From positions 47,284,645 to 47,348,644 of the forward strand of contig NC_088302.1 of assembly GCF_032854445.1 (NCBI RefSeq): 64,000 bases of DNA, in the 5' to 3' direction. Below, piece after piece: positions 13,441-28,000 of this stretch. Origin of the DNA: Liolophura sinensis (taxonomy: Eukaryota > Mollusca > Polyplacophora > Chitonida > Chitonidae). The notes below the pieces were generated by a model. That model was not told where the DNA came from, searched no databases, and worked only from the letters and a program-made list of their open reading frames with translations. Within the stretch, counting starts at the first letter, position 1; every line of letters begins with the position of its first letter. The position numbers and the translations under genes were made by a program.

Positions 13441-15394
13441 CTTTTAGATGTTTTTATTTGACCGAAGCTTTTGTATTCCTTCGAAGATCGTTTTCAGCCC
13501 ATTGTATCACAGGAAGACCACGCTACTGTACTAAGTCGAATCCATAAACTTATTTGAGTGAATTATATTTTTTCAACTTCTATAATACACATTTCGTGCC
13601 GGTATTATCATACAGGATGTAAAATCACATTGTCCAAATACGGGAAACGTTGTAGTACAGAAAGAAAATGTTTCAGCGATTCGTAACTCAAAAGCAATTC
13701 CGTGAAAACAGGCTGCATCTGTTGAAGTGCTATACAGCAGAGCCATTTTATCATTGCGCGTTCTTTCTCGCTACTAATCGCTCAACACCGATAAATCTCT
13801 ACACTTCCGGAATGGTGAAGACTGGTACATTGATTGTGTGAATGTCATGTTAGTTAGCACATATCTGGCCAAATATCAATGGCTGATGCCAAATCTATAT
13901 ACGAGTGTTGAAAGCCTATGCTTATCGCATCTACATGGCCGTCGTCGTAGCTATTGTAAGAAAACGACAAGTCTATGACTAGAAAGTTCCTAAGCATTTG
14001 ATGTTTGGAGCAGAATAAAACTGCGAGTAAATATACATTTCCGTTAGCTGTAGTTGATCAAACATGTGTTCCTCTAAATACAAAATCACTCCTGTGTAAC
14101 TATATTTTGTGCATTTTACAGACTATTATACAGAAATCTTTGGTGGACTTCCCATAACATACGTGTTATTCCTAACAAACGTGCATGGCTCGGTTAATGT
14201 GTACGTGAGCTGTAAAATCCAAAATTGTGAACCAAATCTTTCGAAGCATTCCAGAGATTCCGGTAAATATGCTATGCTAAATATAAGCATCTAGAAATGG
14301 TCACGTGGTCGAAGAAAGCCGTCAATCCATTGTTAATATAAACTTTGACATATCTTAAATCTAAACATATCCTGCAGTTATATTGAAAATCCAGGAACCA
14401 TCATGTGACTCATAATACTGGTTTTCATATCAGCACCGCTCTCACATGCATTATATACTCTTGGTATCCTATTTTGATGATCAGTGGTATACATATGTAC
14501 TTTTATATGCTTGATTCGTTGTAATGGATAAGATGTGAAACGCTAGCAGTAGTTGTGCAAGGGCATGTGTTTGAGTGGACGATGAGCAAAAGTAAAAATA
14601 ACCCTATCAAAGATGTTACTGACTTCATAAATAATCATCAGCATTTTTTCTTTGACCGTGAACGTACACATCTAAACATCTGAGCAACATATGAAGAGCT
14701 GGTCTATACCGTTATTCAATACACGACGTGTGCAATGTGTAGCTGGTACATATAAATCACTCGTAATCATAATCATATATCAAAACAAATGAAACTTCAA
14801 TGTTTGGTAAACTAAAACGTGTTTAAACTATTCATTTAGAGATTTTTTTCTCTCTCAAGATGAAGAGGAAGGGTCTCGTAACAGATTTCTGTAGTGTCTA
14901 CTTTTTTGTTGATGACGTGGTTTATCTTCGCTGAATGTGCCTCCTGCTTTAACATAACTGAACAGGTTTGTTCGGAGGTTTATGTAAGGAATGAAATAAA
15001 AACCTCAAGAAACACTGATTTCTTCATGGTTTATGAAAGGTAAATTATTGCTAAAAATTGACGATGTAAAATTGCAAGAGTGAAAGATATCGTTTTTCGC
15101 CACTCGTAGAAAAAATGCTTTACGAAGCAATCGTTTTGATTGAGCTGATTTTCTCTTTAAACTTTTCCAGATACAGCCTAAAATAGAAATATTTAGACCG
15201 GTGATAAAATTTGATAATATAGGCAAAAAAAAAACAAACAAACACATAAACTCGTTGCGTAACTGTATGGAGATAACATCAAAGCAGGTTAACATGAGAA
15301 GATATGCTACATGATGGTTTTGTCATAATGATACAGAAACAAGCATGCTGTGAAATTGGACCTATGCAGGTATGGAGAGAAAATTCGATAGCTA
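13441..15394. other. Upstream flank of the nAChR gene, no feature recognised
   Basis: AT-rich. No further tandem units after 13440 and no exon-like segment found. Confidence 0.55.
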
Positions 15395-15788
15395 AGTGAA
15401 CAGCATGGATATTGATCATAAAGCCGACGCATGCGCTGTGTCTTGGTTTCTGCCGGCACGGTTCGCGCGGTTATGTGAGACACGAGGGACTCGGGCAGCC
15501 CTCAGTCGACCGGCGGGATTCTGTTATGCTGGCAATGTATGTGCCGGCAAAGTTTACCGTAGGCAGGATCGAGGTTCACATCAGCCCGAAGGGATGGCTT
15601 TCGCTCTCGACTCTCAATCTACCCTTATGTGCTGTAATGTTTATAGAAGGTAAACGCTGACCAGAATTTGCAGACTGTTTTTTTTTTCGCGTTTTAAAAC
15701 TCTTCTCTCTATTTTCTTTTTTCGTACCTGGCGGTGTAAGTAGTTCGTTTACAGATCGGAGTGTAAAATTCTCCTGGCGCAGGTCGAT
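15395..15788 (+). promoter_or_regulatory. Putative GC-rich promoter / 5' UTR upstream of exon 1
   Basis: A block at about 15415-15640 is clearly richer in G+C and CpG than its surroundings. It contains GCATGCGC, the core of the NRF-1 type promoter element. A short ATG-initiated ORF (15405-15653) ends 135 bp before the receptor start and could be an upstream ORF if the transcript begins above it. TTTACAG/ATCGG at 15748-15758 could be an acceptor for a 5' UTR exon. No clear TATA box. Promoter function is inferred from position and composition only. Confidence 0.4.
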
Positions 15789-15852
15789 ATGTGGAGAGTG
15801 ATTACCTGGAATTTACCCATTGTAACTTTCCTTCTGCTCTTATTCGGGAAAG
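15789..15852 (+). CDS. nAChR exon 1: start codon and signal peptide
   Basis: The sequence begins [10 protein letters not shown] and continues into a hydrophobic run ([10 protein letters not shown]), a typical secretory signal. The ATG has G at -3, and an in-frame TAG at 15741-15743 lies upstream, which supports this start. The exon ends at a strong donor (AAAG/GTAAGT) in phase 1, which matches exon 2 34 kb downstream. The link to exon 2 is inferred from phase, signal-peptide character and absence of another gene in between. A closer alternative first exon cannot be excluded. Confidence 0.75.
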
Positions 15853-18800
15853 GTAAGTGTTTACTTTTACTTACCGATATGTCAGTAAATACACGTACTG
15901 GATAATGGTGAAGATGCACAATGTAACTGTAAACAAAAGTATAAAAACAAAAAACAAATTACGTGTGCTCATAGCTAATGGAAGATGGTGAAACGGAGGG
16001 GCACGGCACAGTGTAAAATGCATTAAAACTATACTTTCTTGCACCAGATTCTGGTAAATGGTATTGGAATGACGATTTTCCTTTAGGTTTACTCTTCCGT
16101 ATATTGCTTTTGATCCTCATTGATTGAGTAGAAATCGCCTGGATTTGTAGGTTCCGCTCCGTGATAATCTTGATAGCGACAGAAAATTCGAACCAACTAT
16201 AGACACAAGTAACATATGTCGACAAATGAACAAACGATATGTCACCCGAAATATGTGGATTTCACAATAACAGGATTGCTGAATTCCTGTAATGACTGAG
16301 CCTGTTTGGTTTACTTCAGTACTCATCGTCAAAGATGTGTCAGGCGGTGGAAAAGGTGCGCACGTTACAGATCATTCGAAGGGACGAAGTTTTTAAAACT
16401 TCACCTGCCCGAATTAAACCTGTACATGCTCTCTGGTGATACAGTTAATCATGATTAACTCTACCTTAGTCAGACAAACAGCTGCTTATTATCGACGTTG
16501 ACTGCTCTGATTTTTTTCTGCAAGATGAAGACATTTCTCACAGTCGATGTCTGATTATGTACTGCAATATGAAGTACTCTCGGGCGAAGTCAAATCTAAC
16601 ACGGAGAACATGAAAAGCTTAATTTAAATGATTCAGATTTTTATTAAACGACAAAAAACATTTACGAAACAAAAATATGTAATAATCTTCATTCCGTGGA
16701 ATAAACATATAAAAGTTAATCATTGCATTTATTAAAACAGATTTATTGCGAAAGAAGTTAGACAACGTCAAGCTTATTTAGCGGAACTACTTTCAGCTTT
16801 GTGTGTACACTGAGTGTGTATATCGTTCGGAACGTCATTTATTTATTTATTTATTTGATAGGTGTTTTACGCCGTACTCAAGAATATTTCACTTATACGA
16901 CGGTGGCCAATATTTTGGTGGGAGGAAACAGGGCAAAGCCCGGGGGAAACCCACGGCCATCCGCAGGTTCCTGGCAGGTCTCCCACATATGGCCAGAGAG
17001 GAAACCAGCATGAACTGGACTTGAACTCACAGTAACTGCATTGGTGAGAGGTTCCTGGGTCATTGCGCCGCGCAGGCGTGTTAACCACTTCAGCCACGGG
17101 AGCCACCAGGACGTAATGTAAGACTTAAGTATAATTTTGAAGGAGTTAAAATACGCACGTACCGCGAATTAGGAATGACAGACACAACGGATGGTTATCA
17201 CGTATTCAGTGGCTATATTTACTGTAATATTTGACATTAAACGTTCAGCGTTCAACTTATGGTATAAATTTTATCTACATATATAGTTGTTGTCCATCGC
17301 CATACTCAAGGACTGTCCTTTTAAATGATCGAGGATATTTTCTGTTATTGGTTGGAACCGGAGTACCCAGGATAAACGGCCGGCGAGCTTTCCTACAGGT
17401 GATGTACACGATTTCGCGCCATATTACACTGGATGATAAGTGGCCTTTAAGGAACTTTCGACTGCGGACTTATAACGGACTTATGAGCGCAGTACGCTCG
17501 CTTACTGTCACCAAGGCCACACGAGCAATGAGCGCTAGGGAATCTGTAAAATCGCGATCCAGAACTAGGGTTGAACCTGAAACTCTTGTGCCTCGTAGTG
17601 GAAATGTCGTAATGTATTTACTACTGGTTCAGGCCCCTCTCCTTTGCAGTGTACCAGCCATCGCAACTTCGAGATACAATAAATCAGAAGCTAGCCTTGT
17701 TCAAACGGTGCTCTGGCAAATACCACAGCTGTGATCACAGATATGTTTATCAGAGTTTTATAGACAAATAGATCACACATCGCAGAATTTCACTACTCCG
17801 TTTAAAGGTAACCAATGGCGTTGTGGTGGTCAACACATAGCTTTAGCCTGTTTGTGTAGTAAAACATTGTTTCTGAAAGTTGAATGGTCATTGAATGGTC
17901 ATTGCATGAATAATGCTTTAATAGCAGGCGCGAAATCTACTTGGGCCCTCAGTATGTCTGGTAACTCAAACAGTCATATTTTTGTACGTACGGCTCTCAG
18001 TTCAGCAAAGAGGGAATGACTATATATACTGAACCTTGGTACATTGGTATTATCTAGCAAAAGAGATCAATTTTCAGTTTTCCAGACATATGTTTGCGGT
18101 ACTGATTCATTTTTTTATGATATTTACTATACACTGTGTAACTACATCTCAAGTCACGTCATTACTTAATACAATAATGCACGTCACGATCAGAATTCCA
18201 CCCAGCACTTTGTGGCTCACCAGAAAACATAATGCGAGGTAGCTATGGGAACGCGTACTAGTCTTACTAAGCACTCGTCAGCCCTGGTGATTATGTAGTA
18301 GCGTTTAGTCTGCCAGGTAAGAGCTAATTCCCAGGGGCTGAAAATAGTATAGTTACCACACTAGTTTTTCTTACCTAAGAGGGGCTCAAGTTTGGAAAAA
18401 ACGCTCTCTAGTGTGCCACGGAGAGTTGGAACGACTGACTCGCCCACATTGTCAGTTACAATCAAAGAAAGTGTAAGATTTATCTCTGGCGAAATGTCCA
18501 GATTTATGCTAGCTCTAAAGACATGGACAAAAACGTTGCTTTCTGCAGTTTTACCATTCATCATTTGGTTCAAGAGACAGTCCTGCTGTTTGCGGTCGGA
18601 GCTGGAGCTGCAGTGGTTAGATTTAACGCCCACCGTTGGGGTTTTTATTACAAATTTGTTCTAACCTATATTCTGCAGGTTATGTTGGTCAGTACATTGT
18701 TCAATACGTTTTTGCTAAAGGTTATTCACTTAATATAGGCCTATATCAATACCCGTTTGAGATATGACATTAGTGGCAATGTTGCACTTTATCACATCTT

Positions 18801-21800
18801 TTTTCACATAAAAACAGCCGTAAGCCTTCTTTCTTTTGAGAAAAGCTTTGAGATTGACAGTGGAAATAGCTTCTTTTCATCTTCCATATTTTTTGCGTGT
18901 AAGGGTGGAGATGAGCCTCTGACAACCCGGCTTATCACAGTAAGACTGTATTAACCCACTGTCACAGCTTAGCTTGACAGCCCCCAATCACGGCACCAAA
19001 CCGAGTGTTTTTTGATAATCGATTAAAAAACCAGCCCTCAATAACATCACAGATGGTTAACGGCAAAAAAAGCAGATTTGAGTGCCCCAGAAAGCAGCCC
19101 ACCCGCGAAAAGAGCGTGTTTGTGTGCCTTTTTTGTAATATATACTTAATGTAATACACAGAAACGCCGGTGCGTCAGATGTAGCTGACGTAACTGTAAA
19201 CGTCGGCACAGGGAAGCTGCACCGGTGTATCTCGCGATTTAATAAGTACCGACTGCGTCAAAATCTACCAACACAGCAGTGCCTGTTTCCTGCACAATTG
19301 TGGGTTTGTATATGGCAGCTGTTGAAACCATTGGGGTCGTTATTCTCATATTAGGCTTTGAATTTCATATACCGCACAAACCGCGTGTATTTGGTTGCAT
19401 CTCATTGACTTTGTGGACAACAAATCCTTTGTATCCTTGAACTAAGGGAAAATATTTTAACATGAAAAATCCTATGTTGATTTACTGCGTCTGACTGGAA
19501 ATCAGACTTAACATCAAATAGCCTAGTACCGTTTGCTGACACAAATATAAGGATCATACATGGTGCACTCAAGTATATCGCTGATGGCGATTGTATTAAA
19601 GTTTCTGTTCCGAGAAAGCACTGGTCGAATTCCATGTTTAAATCAGTTGATGAATATCTGATGTAAAAATTGCTCCTCAATAATTTCCAGGGGCCTCCGT
19701 GGCTCAGTTGGTTAGCGCGCTAGCGCAGCGTAATGGCCCAGGAGTCTCTCACCAATGCGGTCGCTGTGAGTTCAAGTCCAGCTCATGCTGGCTTCCTCTC
19801 CGGTCGTACGTGGGAAGGTCTGCCAGCAACCTGCCGATGGACGCGGGTTTTCCCCGGGCTCTGCCCGGTTTCCACCCACCATAATGCTGGCCGCCGTAGT
19901 ATAAGTGAAATATTCTTGAGTAGGGCCTAAAACACCAATCAAATAAATAAATAAATCAATAATTTCCATATCATGTCTGAAGCCACTGTTAATATCCTTT
20001 GCTCAAGGAAGTGTAACATTTGTACACTTGTTGTTTACTGCAGATCAATGTACCTTTTCTGTCCTGAGTAAAGAACTTGCAATTATGACTTAAGGCTTGA
20101 GTTGTTTTACAAATACGAAGTCTGATTTTACACTTTATGCTGTGACCTTTTTATGGCAAAGTTTTTGTCAAGCCATGATTCCCGATTCAGCTCATGGACT
20201 GGATGAACATGCGTATTCATGACGTGTGTTTCAAAGTTTTTCGGGGTTCGGCGTTTACCATGGTTTGGAAGGCGTCATGTTATTTTGGATTTGGTATATT
20301 GTTTTCACAGTAGGCGAGTGCTTAAGGAATATGGAAACTGATCCACAGATTTAGGCAATTCACCTGACTCACGTTGTTATGGAACGCCAAACCAGAGGAA
20401 CCCGAAGGATTCCAAAAGAGTAATCCGGAGTTCAAGTCAAATAACCATTTGTCCCGTGATAAATGAAGTGGCTGGGGCCACTAATTGCAACCCAAGGGAG
20501 ACCGGAACCGACTAATTTAACCCAACACACGAAAGAGCGGTACAAGGGCGACTTCACTAAGGGACTATTGTCACGATGCCGACGTACGAATGCACTTCAG
20601 TCTTCAGGCACTTTGCGACGCGGCGTTTTGATAACCAGGTATTATTAGTTTATAATAAGTAGGTATTCCTGCATTACTCACTCAGCGATAATAATTCATC
20701 ATTGACATATGCTAGCCTACAGGAGGTCTTTATCCCCGGTGGTTTGACCCATGTCTCTTTAGACCAAGCTGAACAGCTTTGTCTATCCCAGCGTCTAACA
20801 CGGATACAATTACAGAGGCTGGCTTCATGCATACGTAATCACGAGATGTAATCAACGAGATACGAGGTATGACGCAACAAACAAATTATACGCTGACATC
20901 ACCAGTCGGACGATACAGTTTGCCATGTGCTCATTGATGTTACAGGTGCATAAAAACTAACAATCGGTTGACCAGCCTACTAATAATATAAGATCATGGT
21001 ATGTCGAATTTGAATAAACGATAGTACATTTTGGGGTCAAAACGACAACGTATTAGTTAAAAATGTTCTTTTTTTATTTGCTTCGATATTTCTCGCTCAA
21101 CAGCAAAAATCGATCTACATGTTTTGACAAACTTTTTATGAATTTGTGACCTGCGAATCAAAAGAAATCTTCTTGTTTATTTTTAAGAGCATGGATGTTC
21201 CTGTCATTTAGAAAGGTATAGGAAATCTCTCCAATAAAGTCCACCAGACCAACACAAATCTAGTAATAAACCGCGATATGTCATGAGAAGCTGGACACAG
21301 TGGCCACACTGATGTGACAGGGGCGTCGTTTAGTTCTTACTAATTATTTACATCAATGGATAAAATGCAAAGGTATTCACTGCCGTCACTGATCATGAAA
21401 CATTAGTGTCATTAAGTAGTCGGTAGTAGTCTTTGTCTTTAATGAAAGTTTAGTTGGGTTTTTACATGCATGACTTACGTTAGATTTCACTTGCCTTCCA
21501 CTGATGCCATATGTTCGTAACACATAGGGAGCTTCGCCAATTACTTGCCAAAGATCAGTAGTTCACTCTAAAAGTAAATTCTTGTCGCGTAAGATAAATA
21601 CTCCTGATGAGCACAGGGTAAAAAATCAGGTAAATAAAAAGGTAAGTAAATAATAGAGGAAGTACACACATTTACTGCTTTGTTTCCCTGAAGTATCCTC
21701 ACATTCAAATGTACGAAGCTAAAATGCATAGGTCGAGCGTAACATACAACAGGTGCCATATCCTTTTTTGAAAAAAACGTGAAGCTCGTAACGAGGCTGA

Positions 21801-21983
21801 AGCTTCAAACGGTGGTAATCATTACCGCGAAAATAGTAACTCAGCCCTAAGTACAGATGGCGGATACTCTGCAGGAGGGAGAAACTCTAATACATAAAAC
21901 AGCAAAAGATATGGCTATTTGCCGAACTCGAGTGCATTTATTCTCTTATCCAAGCAAACACCTGTTTTAATTTGAGATGTTTG

Positions 21984-22019
<36 letters not shown>

Positions 22020-25000
22020 ACATTCTATCAAGAAAGAAAGCCTGTTTGTATTTCGTAGGAAATGAATTATTCGGTTGCACTCTTAATAGGCTATCATTCC
22101 GTCTGCCAGGCGTCTGTCAGGCGTTATTCTGGATCACGTGTCTGTTACGTGAGCCAAGGTCATGTATTTAAACTGGAAGTTCACAAGCACATTTGTTCAC
22201 ACCTTTTTCTTGTCCCTTACGTATTTGCGTAAATTCCTGTTTAATGTAACTTTTTCAACTTTTTAACTGATAGTCAAGCAAAATCACACGGCATTTCGCG
22301 AGGTTTCCGTAATATCTAGTTCTAATGAATCTCACACATTACGTTACGTGTTCCATAATACTGTTGCAGAACATGATTGAGGTTAACACCCAAATGTGTC
22401 GTTTTAAGATAAACGCCTTTATAATTTCAGCGTTGATTGCGTAATTTACGTTGTCACTATTAGTGAAAATAAATGCCTGACATACCTAGCATTGATGCTC
22501 TAAAGGCTATATTTTACCCTGTACCAATTATCATCCTTTCGCCTCACAGAATTAAGACATTCATCCCCTGGTATCTGACCTGATTATCCGACTGACGTGG
22601 ATAGGCAGTATGCTATTTAAGTAGTCTTCTTACTCCGTTTAAATCAACTTGTTTTGAGAATAATGAACATATTGTATACAAGCCTGTTATTATGTTAGAA
22701 CACTGATAAATTGCACAGCAACGTTATAGTTATCGAAGACAAAATGCAAGGTAACAGCGACTTTTATCACATATTAACAACAAATGAAAACATATAAGGA
22801 TAAAGAGATAACGGAGATACATGTATAAATAAATACATAACCACCGACTAATGTATGTATAGGCAACCGAGCTAAGGGATAAGTGTACGTCATATATTAG
22901 AGGCAGTATTCTAGAGACAACATGTTGTTCAATATTTACATCAGAAAGTAATGAAGAGAAGCATTAGGAGTATTTGTAACAGGGAAGTTTGTAATCATGT
23001 TCCGCTTAACTAACTGACTAATAGACCGATCAGGGTACTCATTACACCGGAAGCGGTTTATGCCACAATCATCCTAGTTCGTAAGAGCAATCACCGCATT
23101 CATTACATCAGAAGCGGTTTATGTCAAAATGAACATAGTTCGTTCCACCAATAGTGTATTAGATTCATCTTTACCACTTTACAATTTTTACTTAATGCTT
23201 CTCTTCGCTCAGTTTAACAATATATATTAACAATATGTTTCAATAGTCAATACCAAATGCCTGTAACAGAAATAAGTATCAAATGAGGCGCAGGATCGAA
23301 TCCAGCTCTGGCTAGTTTGGATGTGGCATACGTTTCGTCAGGACGTTTGTGATGTACATGCCGAAGGGTAATGGTTTTCTCCGGGGTGGCCCATAGCCCT
23401 GGCCGTCGTCGGCACCAATCAACTGAATAAACGAGAACAAAACCAGGTATATTTATTTATTTGATTTATTTGATTTGTGTTTTACGCCGTACTCAAGAAT
23501 ATTTCACTTATAAGACGGCGGCCAGCAGGTTGCTGGAAGACCTTCCCACGTACATGAGCATGAGCTCCATTTGAATTCACAGCGACCGGATTGGTGAGAG
23601 GTTCCCGGGTCATTACAATGTGCTAGCGCGCTAACCAACTGAGCCACGGAGGCCGCCCCCCCCCCCCCCCCCTCACAAAAAACAGGTATAAGATCACTGT
23701 ATAAACGTACAATGTATTCAGATCAGTCCATGACTGAGTCACATTCTACCCGTTCTTGAAGCTTTATATTCATGCAGAAGATTTCAAAAACCTGTACTAA
23801 AGACTGGAAATTATGAAATATTCTTATTTCATCATCTGTGGCAATTTTAGTGTGCATCCATGAACTTGAAATTGTTGCAGTATGTCAACAAAAGACACCA
23901 TTAGACACACTGTATGGATACAGGCCCCCAAATAAAAAAGCCCACAGCTCTGGTCTTTTATTTATTTAATTGCAGTAATAAAGAATATTTCACTTATATT
24001 ACGGCAGCCAGCGTAATATGGTGAGAGGCAACAGGGCGTTTCTCTTTGTCTTGAAGAATGAAACGACAGACCCAAAAATGTAACCCTCGAAATGAACCAT
24101 TAATTCAAAAGGCAGTAAACGAAAGACCTTTTCCCAAAACACCCATGGCGAATTGGTCTTACACAAATATGGTTGGCATATCTGAACATCACACGTGTAT
24201 GGGGATTTAAGAGTTCGCCAGTAACTTGTCAAAGGTCCATAGATTACTTCCTCCACTTACCGCCATCTTAAAACTGGAAAATTCGTCAGTATAGAATCAA
24301 ACAACAATTAAACAAGTCAAATCAGTTTACATGTTGGCGGTTACATGTATCGAAAAAAAAGAGACAAAAGTGTTGGCGTAATCTTTCACGAGTATCCTTC
24401 CACTATAATGCTGGCTGCCGTCGTATAAGTGAAATATTATTGAGTACGGCATAAAACACCAATTAAATAAATAAATAAATTTTTCATGAGTCTGATAGAT
24501 ATCTTCTTTAGATTTTTCTTCAACATGGTAAAATACATTTGAATCCTTAAATTCTGTGGTTTCAATTTCTTACCATTTTGGACCAGTGACGTCACATCCG
24601 GTTTGGGCACACACACAGGCTGTTAGATTCCATCATTCAACATCCACATACAATGGAGCAATGAATGCATGCGCCGAATGAACATTGAAACGAACTAGAA
24701 AAGACTAATGTTGTGATGTCACCGATACCCTCTAAATCACTACCGACCACCGTAGAATCTGATGTTTTCGACCTATTTTATTCGATTGGAAATGTTAAAA
24801 AAGAAATAAAGAGGAAAAGAAAAAATCGGTGTTTAACAGTCTTTAATCTGATATACACTTCATTCCAGTGTTTTCTTTGTTTTTAAGATGGTGAATGCCG
24901 TCAGATTCTTCGCTTTTCTAGATGTGCCAAGAATCTTCCCGGTTCTATCTCCAGGGTGTTAACAATTGGGGGAGTTCTCGCTCAGCACCCTGACAAGCGC

Positions 25001-28000
25001 TTTACCTGTCTCACATCTCCTGGAAGGTTTCTATCCATTACATAGTCTAGTCGTTCACAGCTGTTAGAGCGTGCCACGACAAAGTTGGCTAATATAAAGA
25101 GACGACTAACCACATCCTAAACACCACACTGCTGTATACACTGTAGACATTCTCTGTATATTTAGCTTAATGTGTGCCAGGCTTAGAGACAACAAAGCGT
25201 TAAGTAAATATAGACGTCGGCAGGTGCTTCCTTCGTGTGCTTTATACATCGGATGGCTGTTTTTACTTGCAAGTCTAAAATAATTAGAATATCCCAAGAA
25301 GCATAAGCTTTTAAACTTTGCCAGCGTTTAAAGAGAGGAAGTTTGTAAAGATGATTATGCTTTTGTTGAGTGCTTTCTTTTCTGTTTTGATCACGACTAA
25401 ACGGATTACATTAGGGCATAGCCTGTAAAAATTGTATTGCAATACTATAAGCTTTATCCTTTTCAGAAAACTGCCTAGAAGCTTATAAATGTATAACAGA
25501 GGCACGGGTTAACATGTAACACAGACTTCCAATAAAAGTCAGCACCGTGTGACCTGTACACTCTCGTCGCGTACACGTTCAAATCCATCTCTGGCTGGAT
25601 CAACTGCGGTGTACAGTCAAAAGATTGTAAACAGCTGTCAAAAGGATGATTTTATACGCCAAAAAAGCATGACAGCAGAGGTACTGATAAAACATTATTG
25701 AGTAAAACCTTTAGAGTCCCTCAATAACTAACTAACTAACTAACTAAATTACTAAATAAATAAACAAATAAATAAATAGTGTAATGTATATTGTTCAGCT
25801 GTACAGTATTTAAAATGAGTTTTGCGAGCTTAGGTGAAAGCTTTAGTAAACCAATGATACACAAATGTTGGTGCGATTTATTTACATTTTCCCTACATAA
25901 ATACTGGTAGCAACGAGTCTTCGAAAAACTGACCACATGCAACATATAAATGCATGTAGGTCTTTAGCACCAGGTTGGTAGAGAATATCATTATATACCA
26001 TATCACAGGCCAGATGGTTTAAATTTGATATTGATGTTAACTTTAAGCTAACCCTGATTTTCCCACGTCTAACGCAGAATAAATATCACAAACTCCACGA
26101 TAAAAGTGGCTCCATCTGTTGAAGGTACGTTTACCGTTACAATAACTGTACAGCAGCTTGTGTCTGGGGTGAGGACTTCCCTGTGGGTAAAGTGCGGGTA
26201 TTCTGTCAACAAACAACCATTTCTTATCCCTAGATAAATGGAAGTATGATATCTTTATTCACCGAGTAATGTTGTTACCTTTTGTGCACATTGCGTTGCT
26301 GTTACTGATTATAAGGAGTTATCCCGAAGGTCTCTAACAGCGGCCCATATGTGCTATAGAACACTCCCTATTCTTGTCGACATCGTGTGCTGTTATTGAC
26401 ATAAGGGATTTATCCGAAGGTCCTGAACAGCTGCCCATTTGTTCTATAGAAACACTTACTGCTCTTGTACACAGTTGGATGATTTATTAGTGTCAGGTAT
26501 AATGTGTACTGTACCACTACGGTACACATTTAATTTAGTGAAGCGGCAGCAAAACCAGTTTTTTTTCCTGAAATGCCACCTTTGCCAAATGTTTGCTGAT
26601 ACAATTACAAGTTCATGTTCACTACATGTCAAATTTTTTCCACATCGACGTCTTTCGAAAGACTTGTGTGAAAAACTGAAGAAGCAGAACAAACAATTGT
26701 TCGGCACCGCTTGGAAGTTCAGTATTGCTACTGTCTAGAATGCATTAAAATATAGATATATTTCTGTTCCAAATCGAACTGTAAATATATACAGTACAAG
26801 ATAAATTTCCTGGACATTAAGTCGTTAAGATATCACTTAGTATAAGCCCATTGCTCGTTAGACTGACTTTATATCTTCATTTATTGTTTAACCCGGTATG
26901 GGAAAGACCAAACATTCCGAAAAGGGTAGTACAAAAGGCGTAATTGACAGCCTCAAACTTTGAAACCTTTTTTGTCTCGCTTTAAGCGTTAACTTGTGTC
27001 AATTTTGATAACATCTTAAAAGGCAATATTACTGGGGTGTGAAGCAAGATTACAAAACTATGCATCTTTACCTGGCTGAAAGTTTTGATTTAGACCAATC
27101 TTCAAGATGTCAGCAAAATCCGCTTATTATACAACTATTACTAACTTGTAGCTTATATCGGAAAGGGCGCCTCCGTGGCCAAGTTGTTAGCCTGCTGGTG
27201 CTGCACAATGCACCAGAAACAAGCCCATGCTGGCTTCCTCTTCGGTAATGTGGGACAGTCTTCCAGTAACCTCAGACAGTTGATCCTCCGTGGTCTGCAG
27301 GTCTCCTCCCGTCATAATTTCAGGTCGTCGTTGTACGAGCGAAAGATTCTTCAGCACGTCGTAAAACACGAAATAAACAAATATATGGGAGACAACCGGC
27401 ATACCGCTGGTTTCTGTTTTGACACTGTTCTTTTAACAATGAAACACTTTTTTACCGTAACTACAATCCCTTATCACAGTAAAACAGGATAATCCTATTT
27501 CAGGCAAATTAGGATTATTAACTCAAGTACTTGTCACTTCCGTCTAAATAGCACATGTTTTCAAAGTATTTCCTTTTTGTTTTGGCTTATTACGGTTAAT
27601 TTGTTTACTTCCATTTTATCTTGCGCAGAATTGCGTGGACCAGTGAACTATAACCATTAAGACGTTCTTAATGTCAAGCACTAAGATCCTTTTAATCCTA
27701 AAAGAAATAAAATGTCAGCCGACAATGCGTATATTTCCTGTAGTATGAACATAGCTAATGCACACACTCACGCTCTGCTAAAATGTCGGGATATTTTTGT
27801 TTCACATACCAAAAGAATATTAACACATGTTGGCCTCAACCACTACTCAAGCAACTACGTACGTCATGAACGGGTGCCAACCAGAGTTTACACAAGGACG
27901 CACATCATGTGTGGGCGCCAACCTCGACTCAAAAAAGAATGTACTTCATGTGCGGGCGCAAACAACGACTCAAACAAGGGTCTATTACGCGGACGCTGGT

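Noticed and set aside
17231-17734. 167-codon plus-strand ORF
   Set aside because: It overlaps a box B-like sequence and SINE-like end on the minus strand, and the protein has no recognisable feature.
19690-19780. tRNA gene
   Set aside because: The tRNA-like head is the 5' part of a SINE with body, tail and target-site duplication. It cannot fold as a complete tRNA, since the spacing between box A and box B is too long.
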